Part shown: piece after piece, positions 53,282 to 62,660 of the stretch | Position numbering within the stretch: position 1 is the first letter of the stretch | How the letters are laid out: every line of letters begins with the position of its first letter | Origin: Flavobacterium sp. UBA2787 | GTDB taxonomy: Bacteria; Bacteroidota; Bacteroidia; Flavobacteriales; Flavobacteriaceae | DNA: 64,000 bases | Direction: 5' to 3' | Assembly (NCBI GenBank): GCA_002352205.1 | Contig: DEHZ01000002.1 | Coordinates: 186,001-250,000, forward strand | Made by a program: the position numbers and the translations under genes | The notes under the pieces: generated by a model | Seen by the model: the letters and a program-made list of their open reading frames with translations, nothing else | What the model was told of the DNA's origin: nothing | The model's database searches: none

Positions 53282-55531
53282 ATGAAAACCATATTGCTAT
53301 TTATGAAAAGAAACTTCAAATTGGTGTTATTGACAGTTATTTTGTCGGTTGCACTGTTGGCATTTAATGCTATAGATTCAAAGAAAAGTGAGAGCTCAGA
53401 TCCTGAAAAAGATAAACTTTTAATAGAGTTATTGACTTTTGTGATAGAACGAGGGCACTATGATCCTGCTGCTATTGATGATAATTTGTCAAAAGGAATT
53501 TATAAAGATTATATTGAAGCATTAGATCCTTCAAAACGATTTTTTCTGCAATCGGATATCGATGAATTTTCAAAATATGAGACGTTGATTGATGATCAAA
53601 TTAAAAATAAAGATTTGTCATTTTTTGATTTGACTTATAATCTTTATTTAAAAAGAATGCAGGAAAGTCAGAAATACTATAAAGACATTTTAGAGAAACC
53701 TTTCGATTATACTGTTGATGAAACCATCAATACAGAATATGAAAAACTTCCTTATGCTAAAAATACTACTGAGTTAAAAGAACGTTGGAGAAAACAAATT
53801 AAACTTTCTACTTTGTCATCGTTAACCGACAGAATCAAGTTGCAAGAGGACGAAAAGAATGGTGTTGTTGATGAAAAAATCAATGATATTAAGGATGAAA
53901 AGCTAAAAGAAAAATTAAAAGCAGAAAAGGACAAAAAGAAAGACGAAAAACCAAAAACTTTCGAAGAACTTGAAAAGGAAACCAGAGAGAGTTCTTTAAA
54001 ATCGTTAGATGATTATTTTACTTTTATCAAAGAATTAGACAGAAATGATTGGTTTGGCGTGTATGTAAATGCCATTGCTTCCCGATTTGATCCGCACACC
54101 AATTATATGGCTCCCGATGACAAAGAACGTTTTGATGTAAGCATCAGCGGTAAATTTGAAGGAATTGGAGCTCGATTACAAAAGAAAAACGATTTAACGG
54201 AAATCACCGAATTAATTTCAGGTGGTCCGGCTTGGAGAGGAAAAGAATTAGAACCGGGTGATATTATTTTAAAAGTTGCTCAAGGAAGTGAAGAGCCAGT
54301 AGATATTGTTGGAATGCGATTGGATAACGTAGTTAAAAAAATCAAAGGGCCAAAAGGTACTGAAGTGAGACTAACCGTTAAAAAAGTAGACGGAACGATG
54401 AAAGTGATTTCATTAATTCGCGATATGGTTGAAACTGAAGAAACCTACGCAAAATCAAGTATTGTTGAAAGAAACGGAATGAAATATGGTATTATCTATT
54501 TACCGAAATTCTACATTGATTTTGAAAACCAAGACAGCCGTGATGCCGGAAAAGATGTAGCAATCGAAGTTGAACGTTTGAAAGCACAAGGCGTAAACGG
54601 AATCATCATGGATGTTCGTGATAACGGCGGCGGCTCATTAAAAACAGCAGTAGACATTACAGGATTGTTTATTGAGCAAGGACCGGTAGTTCAAATAAAA
54701 TCTGCCGGAACCAAAAAAGAAGTTTTATACGATAGAGATCCTAAAATTCAATGGGATGGGCCTTTGGTTGTGATGGTTAATAATTTCTCTGCTTCGGCAT
54801 CAGAGATTTTAGCGGCAGCAATTCAAGATTACAAACGAGGTGTTGTTTTAGGAAGCAAACAAACCTACGGAAAAGGAACGGTTCAAAACGTAATTGATTT
54901 AAACCAGTTTGTTCGCGGAAATACTGTTGGCGATTTAGGAGCTTTAAAAACTACCACTCAAAAATTCTACAGAATTAACGGAGGTTCAACGCAATTAGAA
55001 GGTGTAACTAGCGATGTTGAAATGCCGGATCGTTATTCATATATCGATATTGGCGAAAGAGATTTAGATAATGCTATGCCTTGGACAAAAATTGACCCAG
55101 CTCCATTTACCATTTGGGATAAACAAACCAATTTTGATCGTGCAGTTGAAAACAGTAAGCTGAGAATGGCTCAAGATGAACATTTTCAATTGATTGAAAA
55201 AAGTGCAAGATGGACCAAAGAACGAAGAGATGCTTCTGTTTATAGTTTAAAATTAGATGCTTTTACAGCTGAACAAAATAGTTTGGAAGAAAAAAGTAAA
55301 CAATTCAAGCCTATTTCAGATTATAAAAATGATTTGGTGTTTAAACCAATTCCGCAAGATTTTGAATTGATGAATAAAGACGAATCTTTTAAAGAAAAAA
55401 GAGAGCGTTGGTTTGAAAGTCTTTCAAAAGATATTTATGTTGAAGAGGCTTTAAATGTGTTGGATGATTTACAATCGAAACCGGTTGTAAAAGGAAAAGT
55501 AGATTTAAAGAAAAAAATTGTAAAATCATAA
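53282..55531 (+). CDS. prc: Carboxy-terminal processing protease (Prc/Tsp)
   Basis: A 749-residue periplasmic serine protease of family S41. The N-terminal hydrophobic segment (about 13-28) acts as signal or anchor. An all-helical region with a highly charged stretch (about 190-240) precedes a PDZ domain (about 285-370, KFEGIGARLQKKN). The S41 core has FSASASEILAA with Ser505 and TYGKGTVQ with Lys531. A C-terminal DUF3340-like extension (about 600-749) follows, as in the long Prc type. It cleaves C-terminal tails of envelope proteins. A second Met at codon 8 is a possible start. Confidence 0.95.
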   Translation: MKTILLFMKRNFKLVLLTVILSVALLAFNAIDSKKSESSDPEKDKLLIELLTFVIERGHYDPAAIDDNLSKGIYKDYIEALDPSKRFFLQSDIDEFSKYETLIDDQIKNKDLSFFDLTYNLYLKRMQESQKYYKDILEKPFDYTVDETINTEYEKLPYAKNTTELKERWRKQIKLSTLSSLTDRIKLQEDEKNGVVDEKINDIKDEKLKEKLKAEKDKKKDEKPKTFEELEKETRESSLKSLDDYFTFIKELDRNDWFGVYVNAIASRFDPHTNYMAPDDKERFDVSISGKFEGIGARLQKKNDLTEITELISGGPAWRGKELEPGDIILKVAQGSEEPVDIVGMRLDNVVKKIKGPKGTEVRLTVKKVDGTMKVISLIRDMVETEETYAKSSIVERNGMKYGIIYLPKFYIDFENQDSRDAGKDVAIEVERLKAQGVNGIIMDVRDNGGGSLKTAVDITGLFIEQGPVVQIKSAGTKKEVLYDRDPKIQWDGPLVVMVNNFSASASEILAAAIQDYKRGVVLGSKQTYGKGTVQNVIDLNQFVRGNTVGDLGALKTTTQKFYRINGGSTQLEGVTSDVEMPDRYSYIDIGERDLDNAMPWTKIDPAPFTIWDKQTNFDRAVENSKLRMAQDEHFQLIEKSARWTKERRDASVYSLKLDAFTAEQNSLEEKSKQFKPISDYKNDLVFKPIPQDFELMNKDESFKEKRERWFESLSKDIYVEEALNVLDDLQSKPVVKGKVDLKKKIVKS

Positions 55532-55542
55532 ACGGCAAATTG

Positions 55543-55550
55543 TATCTTTG
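55543..55550 (+). promoter_or_regulatory. Putative -7 box of the permease gene
   Basis: TATCTTTG, an exact TAnnTTTG match, lies 23 nt before the chosen ATG and just after the protease stop. A TTG lies 22 nt further upstream. Confidence 0.45.
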
Positions 55551-55573
55551 AGCAATAGTTGAAAAATAAACTA

Positions 55574-56680
55574 ATGTCCAAAAGTAATCAGTCGTTAACT
55601 AATATAGCACTTCAAAAATTCCGAAAGAATTTTTGGGGTGTTTTTAGTTTTGCTTATATCGTACTGATGATTTTTTTGGCACTATTTGCGTATGTTTTGG
55701 CACCGGATAATTCAGAAAATGCTAATCAAATGCATCTGTCTATTCATTCAAAATCGCCTGGTTTTAAGGTTCAAATGTTAGCTGTTCCATCTGAGAAAAT
55801 TGCTTCCAAAACCTTAAAAGGATACTTTTTCGGTCATCCAAATCAAGTAACAGAAATTCCGATTTTAGAATATAAAATTTCAGGTAACATCATTCAATAT
55901 GTAGAATATACGGAAGATGCTGAATTAAAACAAACCAAAGAAATTAGTTTAGATAAATTCATCGGTTTTTCATCGATTCAAGAAGTTGAAAAAGAGTTGA
56001 TTACCACCAAAAAATTCCACCTCGGTACCGATAAATACGGTCGTGATTTGTTAAGTAGAATGTTGGTTGGCTCACGTGTTTCAATTTCTATTGGTTTTGT
56101 TGCTGTTTTAATTTCAGTTATAGTAGGACTTTTTTTTGGAGCTCTCGGCGGATATTATGGCGGAAAAATTGATATCATGGTGATGTGGTTAGTGAATGTA
56201 ATTTGGTCTATTCCCACACTTTTATTGGTTATTGCAATTACGCTTGCTCTCGGAAAAGGATTTTGGCAAGTTTTTGTAGCGGTAGGTTTAACCATGTGGG
56301 TTGAAGTTGCCCGTGTAGTTCGTGGTCAAATCATCAGCGTAAAAGAAATGCAGTACGTCACCGCGGCAAGAGCATTAGGTTTTTCGGATATTCGAATTAT
56401 TTTAAATCACATTATTCCAAATATTATGGCTCCGGTAATTGTAATTTCTGCGGCTAATTTTGCTTCTGCTATTTTGGTTGAAAGCGGCTTGAGCTTTTTA
56501 GGATTAGGAGCACAACCACCAATTCCGAGTTGGGGTGGAATGATAAAAGATCACTACAGTTACATTATTTTAGGAAAACCCTATTTGGCACTAGTACCAG
56601 GAACAGCCATTATGCTCATCACACTAGCTTTTATGATGACAGGCAATTCACTACGAGATGCCTTGGATGTAAAGCAATAA
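55574..56680 (+). CDS. OppC/DppC-type ABC transporter permease
   Basis: A permease of about 368 residues. The first helix (about 22-42) is followed by an outward loop of some 100 residues, then HLGTDKYGRDLLSRMLVGSR, which is the family signature. The EAA loop is VRGQIISVKEMQYVTAARALG (near 250-270). The last segment reads LVESGLSFLGLGAQPPIPSWG. No OppB partner, ATPase or binding protein is in the window. An upstream TTG also opens the frame. I prefer the ATG because an exact -7 box would leave almost no leader before the TTG. Confidence 0.9.
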   Translation: MSKSNQSLTNIALQKFRKNFWGVFSFAYIVLMIFLALFAYVLAPDNSENANQMHLSIHSKSPGFKVQMLAVPSEKIASKTLKGYFFGHPNQVTEIPILEYKISGNIIQYVEYTEDAELKQTKEISLDKFIGFSSIQEVEKELITTKKFHLGTDKYGRDLLSRMLVGSRVSISIGFVAVLISVIVGLFFGALGGYYGGKIDIMVMWLVNVIWSIPTLLLVIAITLALGKGFWQVFVAVGLTMWVEVARVVRGQIISVKEMQYVTAARALGFSDIRIILNHIIPNIMAPVIVISAANFASAILVESGLSFLGLGAQPPIPSWGGMIKDHYSYIILGKPYLALVPGTAIMLITLAFMMTGNSLRDALDVKQ

Positions 56681-56682
56681 AA

Positions 56683-56710
56683 AAACCACGCTTTCACGTG
56701 GTTTAATTTT
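56683..56710. terminator. Bidirectional intrinsic terminator
   Basis: An 8-bp stem AAACCACG/CGTGGTTT (56683-56690 with 56697-56704) has a 6-nt loop. A runs on the left and T runs on the right serve both convergent genes. Confidence 0.85.
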
Positions 56711-57277
56711 TTAGTTTCTAACTTTTCCTAATTTTTTTTGAGCACTTTCAACATCTGCTTCAAGTTCTTTAATCTTTATTTGTTGTTTGCTGATTTTGAT
56801 GTTTTCTTTTTCAACCTCAATTTCAGTTAACTTTCCTTTTCGTTTCTTTTTTTCAAAACGCTCCATGTTCTTTTGAAGTGATTTTTTTTCTCGTGCAACT
56901 CTGTCCTGAGCTCTGGAAACACTTTTTTCTGCTGAGGCAACTTTACTTTGTTGTCTTTCAAATTGTCTAACTTCTTTTTCGTGTTTTCTTTGATCTTTGG
57001 CTAATTGTTTAGCTTCTTTATCTGCACGGTCTTGAGCTTTTTTAGCCTCTTTCACCGCTTTTTCTCTTTCTTTCAGAGCTTTTTGTTCAGCTTCAGCTGC
57101 GGTCACTTTCTCTTTCAATGCCTGTTCTTGGGCAACTTTAATTTCTTCGAGTGTTTTGGTTTCTTCAACCAGAATTCCAGTTTTAATTAATGTGTCTGTT
57201 GTTGTTGTTTTTGTTTCTTGGGCTTGGCTCATAAAAGAGATTAGCAAAACCAAAAGGGTACTAATTTTAAATTTCAT
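56711..57277 (-). CDS. Exported, highly charged coiled-coil protein
   Basis: A 188-residue protein with a signal peptide ending MSQAQ (about 20). The rest is nearly all Lys, Glu, Ala, Gln and Arg in heptad-like order (about 45-185), so one long coiled coil is expected. No enzymatic motif is seen and no family is recognised. A short Thr-rich segment follows the signal peptide. It is likely periplasmic. It stands alone, with an exact -7 box TAACTTTG at 57343-57350 and a shared terminator. Similar proteins are common in Flavobacteriia without known role. Confidence 0.8.
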   Translation of the reverse strand: MKFKISTLLVLLISFMSQAQETKTTTTDTLIKTGILVEETKTLEEIKVAQEQALKEKVTAAEAEQKALKEREKAVKEAKKAQDRADKEAKQLAKDQRKHEKEVRQFERQQSKVASAEKSVSRAQDRVAREKKSLQKNMERFEKKKRKGKLTEIEVEKENIKISKQQIKIKELEADVESAQKKLGKVRN

Positions 57278-57342
57278 AATGGTGTATAATTAAATTAAAC
57301 AAATTAATGTATCTCAAAAGAACAACTTTTTTAATACATTTA

Positions 57343-57350
57343 CAAAGTTA
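57343..57350 (-). promoter_or_regulatory. Putative -7 box of the coiled-coil gene
   Basis: TAACTTTG on the minus strand, 65 nt upstream of the start codon. No clear -33 box is visible. Confidence 0.4.
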
Positions 57351-57391
57351 GCAATAATCATTCCTATTTGTTAAAATAAAGTTATTTTTAG

Positions 57392-58207
57392 ATGAATAAA
57401 ATCAGTTTTATATCAATATTAATTTTTGTTTTATATCTATTTGCTTCATGCAGAGATAATTATATTGTGAAAGAATTTGATTCAAATGTTAATTCAGCTG
57501 AACTTAAATCAACTAAAATAAATTGGAAAGAATTTGATTTTTATCCAACTTCCACAACCGGACAAATAATAAATCATAACTACTTGACACTTTCTTATAA
57601 CGAAGAGCATGAACAAGCAGAGTGGGTTGCCTATGAATTAAAATCAGGAGTTTTCACTTATTCAGATTTTAAAAGGCCTTATTTTATTGAAGATCCAAAA
57701 GTAAAAACTCGTTCTGCTGATTGGAGAAATTATAAAAATTCAGGTTATGATAAAGGACATTTGTGTCCGGCCGGAGATATGAAGTTTTCCAAACAAGCAT
57801 ATAATGAAACATTCTACACTTCTAATATTTCACCACAAAAATCAGATTTCAATGCAGGAGTCTGGAATCGTTTAGAACAAAAAGTTCGCTATTGGGCCGA
57901 TAAATATGATGGTTTGTATGTTATAACCGGTGGAATTTTGGAAACTAATCTCAAAACAATAGGAGATGAAGATGTTTCAGTTCCGAATTATTTCTATAAA
58001 GTTCTGTTTGATGTTTCAAATGATAACCCACGAATGATTGCTTTTTTAGTTCCTCATAAAAACAGTGATCGACCGCTTTATGAATTTGTAGTTTCGGTTG
58101 ATGAATTGGAGGAATTAACCGGAATTGATTTCTTTCATCATTTGCCGAATGATATTGAAAGCAAAATTGAAAAAAGTACCGATTATAAATCGTGGAGTTT
58201 TAATTAA
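57392..58207 (+). CDS. DNA/RNA non-specific endonuclease lipoprotein
   Basis: A 271-residue sugar-nonspecific nuclease of the NUC1/NucA type. The lipobox region is LFASC (Cys about 20). The active site DRGH appears as YDKGHLCPAGDMKF (about 126-139), with the catalytic His in DKGH and the metal-binding Asn in FNAGVWNRLE (about 157). The Arg-to-Lys change in DRGH occurs in other members. It probably degrades extracellular nucleic acid for nutrition or defence. Its stop overlaps the next start by one base (TAATG). Confidence 0.93.
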   Translation: MNKISFISILIFVLYLFASCRDNYIVKEFDSNVNSAELKSTKINWKEFDFYPTSTTGQIINHNYLTLSYNEEHEQAEWVAYELKSGVFTYSDFKRPYFIEDPKVKTRSADWRNYKNSGYDKGHLCPAGDMKFSKQAYNETFYTSNISPQKSDFNAGVWNRLEQKVRYWADKYDGLYVITGGILETNLKTIGDEDVSVPNYFYKVLFDVSNDNPRMIAFLVPHKNSDRPLYEFVVSVDELEELTGIDFFHHLPNDIESKIEKSTDYKSWSFN

Positions 58208-59049
58208 TGAATATGAAAAAGATAATTTTAGTTGCATTAATAATGATATCAAATCAATTTTTTGGTCAAGAATTAAAAGTGATGACCTATAATATTCGAT
58301 TAGATATTGCGAGCGATGGTGAAAACAGTTGGCCAAATAGAAAAGAAAAAGTTGCTGATTTAATTAAATTTTATGAACCGGATGTTTTTGGAATTCAAGA
58401 AGGGTTACCACATCAAGTGCAGTTTTTAGATTCTGTTCTTTCCGATTATAAAGTATTTGGAGATGGTAGAGATGGCGGTCAGAATGAAGAACATAGTTCT
58501 ATTTTCTACAAAAGTAATAAGTTTGAATTAATTGAATTTGATACGTTTTGGTTGTCTGAAACACCAAATGAAATTTCAAAAGGTTGGGATGCGGCCTTAA
58601 ACAGAATTTGTACTTATGGATTATTTAGTAATAAAAAAACAAAACAACTCTTTTGGGTTTTTAATACGCATTTTGATCATGTTGGTGAAATTGCCCGAAA
58701 TAAAAGTGCCCAATTGATTCATCAGAAAGTCTCACAATTAAACATAAAAAATTATCCGGTAATCATTATGGGAGATTTTAATTTAGAACCTCAATCAGAA
58801 GCTATTTTATTCTTATCTAATCAATATGTTCATTCAAAAAGTGCTTTAAAATTGATTTATAATTCCGGTGGAACTTTTAATGCGTTTGATTTTCATAAAC
58901 CAATTAGTAAAGAAAGAGAAATTGATCATATTTTTGTTTCAAAAAAATCTTTTGAAATCATAAAATACGCTGTTTTAACGGATAGTTATTTATGTAAATA
59001 TCCTTCGGATCATTTTCCTGTATTGGTAGAGGTTGATTTTTTAAAATAA
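58207..59049 (+). CDS. Endonuclease/exonuclease/phosphatase family protein, exported
   Basis: A 280-residue EEP-fold hydrolase. The signal peptide ends FFGQE (about 20). Active-site motifs are MTYNIRLD (Asn), FGIQEGL (Glu), NTHFDHVG (His), IMGDFNLEP (Asp, Asn) and YPSDHFPVLVEV (Asp, His). Relatives act as nucleases, phosphodiesterases or sphingomyelinases. Translational coupling to the NucA-like gene favours a nucleic-acid substrate. The protein is periplasmic or secreted. Confidence 0.9.
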   Translation: MNMKKIILVALIMISNQFFGQELKVMTYNIRLDIASDGENSWPNRKEKVADLIKFYEPDVFGIQEGLPHQVQFLDSVLSDYKVFGDGRDGGQNEEHSSIFYKSNKFELIEFDTFWLSETPNEISKGWDAALNRICTYGLFSNKKTKQLFWVFNTHFDHVGEIARNKSAQLIHQKVSQLNIKNYPVIIMGDFNLEPQSEAILFLSNQYVHSKSALKLIYNSGGTFNAFDFHKPISKEREIDHIFVSKKSFEIIKYAVLTDSYLCKYPSDHFPVLVEVDFLK

Positions 59050-59050
59050 A

Positions 59051-60304
59051 TTACCATTCGTTTACTTTATTGGCATCTAATTTTAAAAAGATAAACAATA
59101 AAATTGTAAACGACCAAAGACTCGATCCTCCATATGAAATGAAAGGTAGTGGAACTCCAATAGTTGGGAATAGTTTGATCAGCATTGTTATGTTAACACA
59201 ATAATGAGTGAATAAAATTGTGGCAACACAATACCCATAAACCCTACTGAATTTTGTTTTTTGTTGTTCTGCTAAATAGATTATTCGAAGAAAAAGCATC
59301 ACAAACAGTAAAATAACTACTGTTGAACCCACAAAGCCCCATTCTTCTCCCACTGTTGTAAAAATATAATCGGAGTGTTGTTCCGGTACAAAACCTCCTT
59401 TGGTTTGTGTTCCTTCCATAAAACCTTTTCCAATTAATCCACCGGAGCCGATGGCAATCATGGATTGGTTTAAGTTATATCCTTCATTTTTTAAATCAAC
59501 ATCATCGCTGAATAGAACGTTAATTCTGTCTTTTTGATGAGGTTCTAACACATTATCAAAAACAAAACCTACCGAAAGCACAAAAGAAGTCGCGGCAACA
59601 AAAACAATTAGATAAGCCAATGGATTTCGGTCAACCCTTCTTGCTCTCAAGTAATGAAAAATCATAATCAAAACAATCCCAATTAAAATATACATGGGTT
59701 GAATGAGCAATGCCGTAAAGAAAAGTATAATGGCAATAAATCCTGTCCAAAGATACCATTCGGGTAAACCTTCACGATTTAAAACCAAAATTAATGACAA
59801 GAAAATCATGGCACTTCCTGCATCAGGTTGCATTAAAATTAAGAAAACGGGTAATAAAATTATTCCGAAAGCAATTAATTGATGTTGTGTGTTTTTTAAA
59901 AAAACCTGCGAATCACTAAGGAATTTTGCTAATAATAAGGAAGTTGCTGTTTTAACAAATTCAGAGGGTTGTAAACCAAAAGATCCAAATCCGTACCAGT
60001 TGGTTTGACCTTTAACGGTTTTACCGAATACAAATAATCCTAAGAGCAAGATAATTCCAACGATATAAAATACAAAAGAGAATTTCTCATATACTTTGGC
60101 ATCAATTGTTAAAACGACAATAATTATAGGAATGCTTAAAATAATAAAAAGAAGTTGTTTACCATAGAAATCACTATAATCAAATTCTGTAAATTCAACA
60201 GGAATTGAGGTGGAAAATATATTTACCCATCCCATTATAACTAAAATAAAGTATAATAGAACGGTAATCCAATCTAAATTGCTGGTTACACTTTGATTTT
60301 TCAT
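59051..60304 (-). CDS. rodA: Rod-shape SEDS glycosyltransferase RodA
   Basis: A 417-residue polytopic protein that polymerises peptidoglycan glycan strands of the side wall, with PBP2. SEDS motifs are GFGSFGLQPSEFVKTATSLL, LMQPDAGSAMIFLSLIL (catalytic Asp), IAIGSGGLIGKGF and PFISYGGSSL near the C-terminus. Its ATG overlaps the mrdA stop by one base. It is last in the mre operon; no terminator hairpin is visible after it, where it meets the EEP gene 1 nt away. Confidence 0.96.
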   Translation of the reverse strand: MKNQSVTSNLDWITVLLYFILVIMGWVNIFSTSIPVEFTEFDYSDFYGKQLLFIILSIPIIIVVLTIDAKVYEKFSFVFYIVGIILLLGLFVFGKTVKGQTNWYGFGSFGLQPSEFVKTATSLLLAKFLSDSQVFLKNTQHQLIAFGIILLPVFLILMQPDAGSAMIFLSLILVLNREGLPEWYLWTGFIAIILFFTALLIQPMYILIGIVLIMIFHYLRARRVDRNPLAYLIVFVAATSFVLSVGFVFDNVLEPHQKDRINVLFSDDVDLKNEGYNLNQSMIAIGSGGLIGKGFMEGTQTKGGFVPEQHSDYIFTTVGEEWGFVGSTVVILLFVMLFLRIIYLAEQQKTKFSRVYGYCVATILFTHYCVNITMLIKLFPTIGVPLPFISYGGSSLWSFTILLFIFLKLDANKVNEW

Positions 60305-62157
60305 TACAGATTAATTCTAAAGGGTTCACCACTTAACACTTTTGCATACTCACTTTCTAAACTTGAGTTAAGAATTTTTTTCTCCAAATCAGTTCGAGTG
60401 ATTTTTCCTTTCAGATATTTTTCAATCATTAAACTGGCAATTGGTCCTGCAATTCGAGCACCCCAATAACCATTTTCAACAAACACAGCAATAGCAATTT
60501 TTGGATTGTCTTTTGGTGCAAATGCTACAAAAATAGAGTGGTCGGTTAATTGCACACGTTGTCCGTTAATTTTAGTAAAATTTTCTGCTGTTCCGGTTTT
60601 TCCACAAATTTCAATTCCTTCTACTTGCAAACGCGAGGCAGTTCCTTTGTTATAAACGTCAAACAAACCTTGAATAACAGGTGGGAAATATTGCTTGTCA
60701 ATTGTTGTTTGATGCTTGGTAGTGAATTTTTTATCGATGGTATGATTTTTTATTTTCTTGATTACGTGAGGAGTGTAGTAGTAACCTTGGTTTGCCACTG
60801 CACACATCACATTGCACAATTGAATTGGCGTCATCAAAACTTCTCCCTGACCAATGGAGTTCGATATAATGGTAGTACTTTTCCATCCTCCAGCAGAATA
60901 ATATTTGTCGTATAATTTTGATGTAGGTACATTTCCTCTACGTCCAGGAGGCAAATCATAACCCATAAAATTTCCTAATCCGAAACTTTTTAAATGATTA
61001 CTCCATGCATCCACACCATAAGCCGGTTTTGGATATTTTTCAATAATTTTTTTATACGTATTGGCAAAATACGTGTTGCATGAACTGTAAATTCCGGCAT
61101 TCAAACTAAATCCTCCTGAATCGTGGCACTTCATGAAACGATTTCCATAGCTAAATCCTCTTCTGCAGAAAAAAGTGGTTTGTTCGTCAATTACTTCTTC
61201 TTGCAAACCAATTAAAGCTGTTAGTATTTTAAACGGTGAACCCGGAGGGTATTCGGCTAATAAACCTCTATCATACAAAGGTTTTGCAATACTATCGTTG
61301 TATAATGCTGTGTAATTTTTAGAACGTTGTCTTCCCACCAAAAGAGCAGGGTCATATGTTGGAGCAGATATTAAAGCTAAAATTTCACCAGTACTTGGCT
61401 CAATGGCAACAATTCCGCCACGTTTGTTTTGCATAAGTTCTTCGCCATATTTTTGAATATCAATATCCAATGTAAGTGTGATGTCATCTCCTTGTTTGGA
61501 AATTGTGTCAAAAATTCCTTCTTTATATGGACCAATATCTCGGTTAAATTTATCTCTTTGAATATATTTTACACCTTTTTTTCCTCTTAAAAATTCTTCA
61601 TATTGTTCTTCAACACCTTGTCGCCCAATTAAATCACCACTTTTGTAATATGGATTTTTTTCAATCATTGCGGGATTTACTTGTGTAATAAATCCAAAAA
61701 CATTTGCACCTGCATTTACTTGATAGTCTCTTAATGAACGTTTTTGAATATAAAAACCTTCAAATTTTCGAATTTTTTCTTGAAAAACGGCGTACTCTTT
61801 TTTATTCAACTGAGGTAAAAAAACGGAGGGAAGTCGTGGACTGTAAACAATCGCCTTTTTGATTTTTTTATCAAATTCTTCTTTCGTAATGTCTACTAAT
61901 TCACAAAATTTTAAAGTGTCTAAGTTTTTAATTTCTCTGGGAACAACCATAATGTCATACGAAGGCTGATTGGCAACCATAAGTTTTCCTTTTCGGTCAT
62001 AGATATAGCCGCGTTCAGGATATTCATAAACAATTTTAATGGCGTTGTTTTCAGACTTTAATTTGTATTCGTCGTCAATAATCTGCAAATAAAATAGCCT
62101 TACCAAAATGGCAACGGTTACAAAAATAATCAGGGATGGTAAAATAGCTTTTCTCAA
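60304..62157 (-). CDS. mrdA: Penicillin-binding protein 2
   Basis: A 617-residue class B transpeptidase of the elongasome. One N-terminal helix (about 6-24) is followed by a dimerisation domain (with ERGYIYDRKGKLMVANQPSYDI). The transpeptidase domain has PPGSPFKI (SxxK), SSCN (SxN) and CGKTGTAEN (KTG). Length is typical. It cross-links peptidoglycan made by RodA. It overlaps mreD by 4 nt. Confidence 0.96.
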   Translation of the reverse strand: MRKAILPSLIIFVTVAILVRLFYLQIIDDEYKLKSENNAIKIVYEYPERGYIYDRKGKLMVANQPSYDIMVVPREIKNLDTLKFCELVDITKEEFDKKIKKAIVYSPRLPSVFLPQLNKKEYAVFQEKIRKFEGFYIQKRSLRDYQVNAGANVFGFITQVNPAMIEKNPYYKSGDLIGRQGVEEQYEEFLRGKKGVKYIQRDKFNRDIGPYKEGIFDTISKQGDDITLTLDIDIQKYGEELMQNKRGGIVAIEPSTGEILALISAPTYDPALLVGRQRSKNYTALYNDSIAKPLYDRGLLAEYPPGSPFKILTALIGLQEEVIDEQTTFFCRRGFSYGNRFMKCHDSGGFSLNAGIYSSCNTYFANTYKKIIEKYPKPAYGVDAWSNHLKSFGLGNFMGYDLPPGRRGNVPTSKLYDKYYSAGGWKSTTIISNSIGQGEVLMTPIQLCNVMCAVANQGYYYTPHVIKKIKNHTIDKKFTTKHQTTIDKQYFPPVIQGLFDVYNKGTASRLQVEGIEICGKTGTAENFTKINGQRVQLTDHSIFVAFAPKDNPKIAIAVFVENGYWGARIAGPIASLMIEKYLKGKITRTDLEKKILNSSLESEYAKVLSGEPFRINL

Positions 62158-62660
62158 TTTTTACTGGGCTTAAACATATAGATGAGTAAAATACAAAGTA
62201 TCAGTGTAAAGATAGTACTCAAAATGGTTCTAAGCAATATATCCCAAAAAAAACTAAATCGGAATATTTCTAATAAAAAGAAAATAATATGGTGAGTTAA
62301 AACGGATATTAGAAGAAATGAAAACCGTTCCGGAGTAAGTCGTTCATTGATTTTTACGGTTTGATATTCATAACTCAATCCAAAAGAAAATTTAAAAAAG
62401 GATGGTCGTAAATAAGCTAATGTTAAACACGATGCCGCATGAACTCCACCGGAATTATTAAACATATCCATCGTAATTCCAAGTAAAAAGCTGGCGAAAA
62501 TAAGACCATTTTTGCTTCCGTTAACAGGATAAAGCAATATGAAAAGAATGTAAGGATAGGGATTAACATAACCCAAAAAGTTAATCTTACTGAAAATAGC
62601 TACCTGAGCCAAAATCAGCAAAACAAAACGAATAATATTGATGATGACCGTACTATTCAT
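62154..62660 (-). CDS. mreD: Rod shape-determining protein MreD
   Basis: A 168-residue inner-membrane protein with five or six helices. Similarity to MreD is weak at sequence level, as usual, but the segment PYPYILFILLYPV and the position between mreC and mrdA are decisive. It overlaps mreC by 8 nt and mrdA by 4 nt. Confidence 0.9.
   Translation of the reverse strand: MNSTVIINIIRFVLLILAQVAIFSKINFLGYVNPYPYILFILLYPVNGSKNGLIFASFLLGITMDMFNNSGGVHAASCLTLAYLRPSFFKFSFGLSYEYQTVKINERLTPERFSFLLISVLTHHIIFFLLEIFRFSFFWDILLRTILSTIFTLILCILLIYMFKPSKN

Noticed and set aside
55559-55573. TTG start for the OppC-like permease, adding five codons
   Set aside because: The upstream -7 box would leave almost no leader, and the following ATG fits better.
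60550-60915. Plus-strand frame of 121 codons opposite mrdA
   Set aside because: Covered by conserved transpeptidase codons on the other strand; no leader or recognisable motif.
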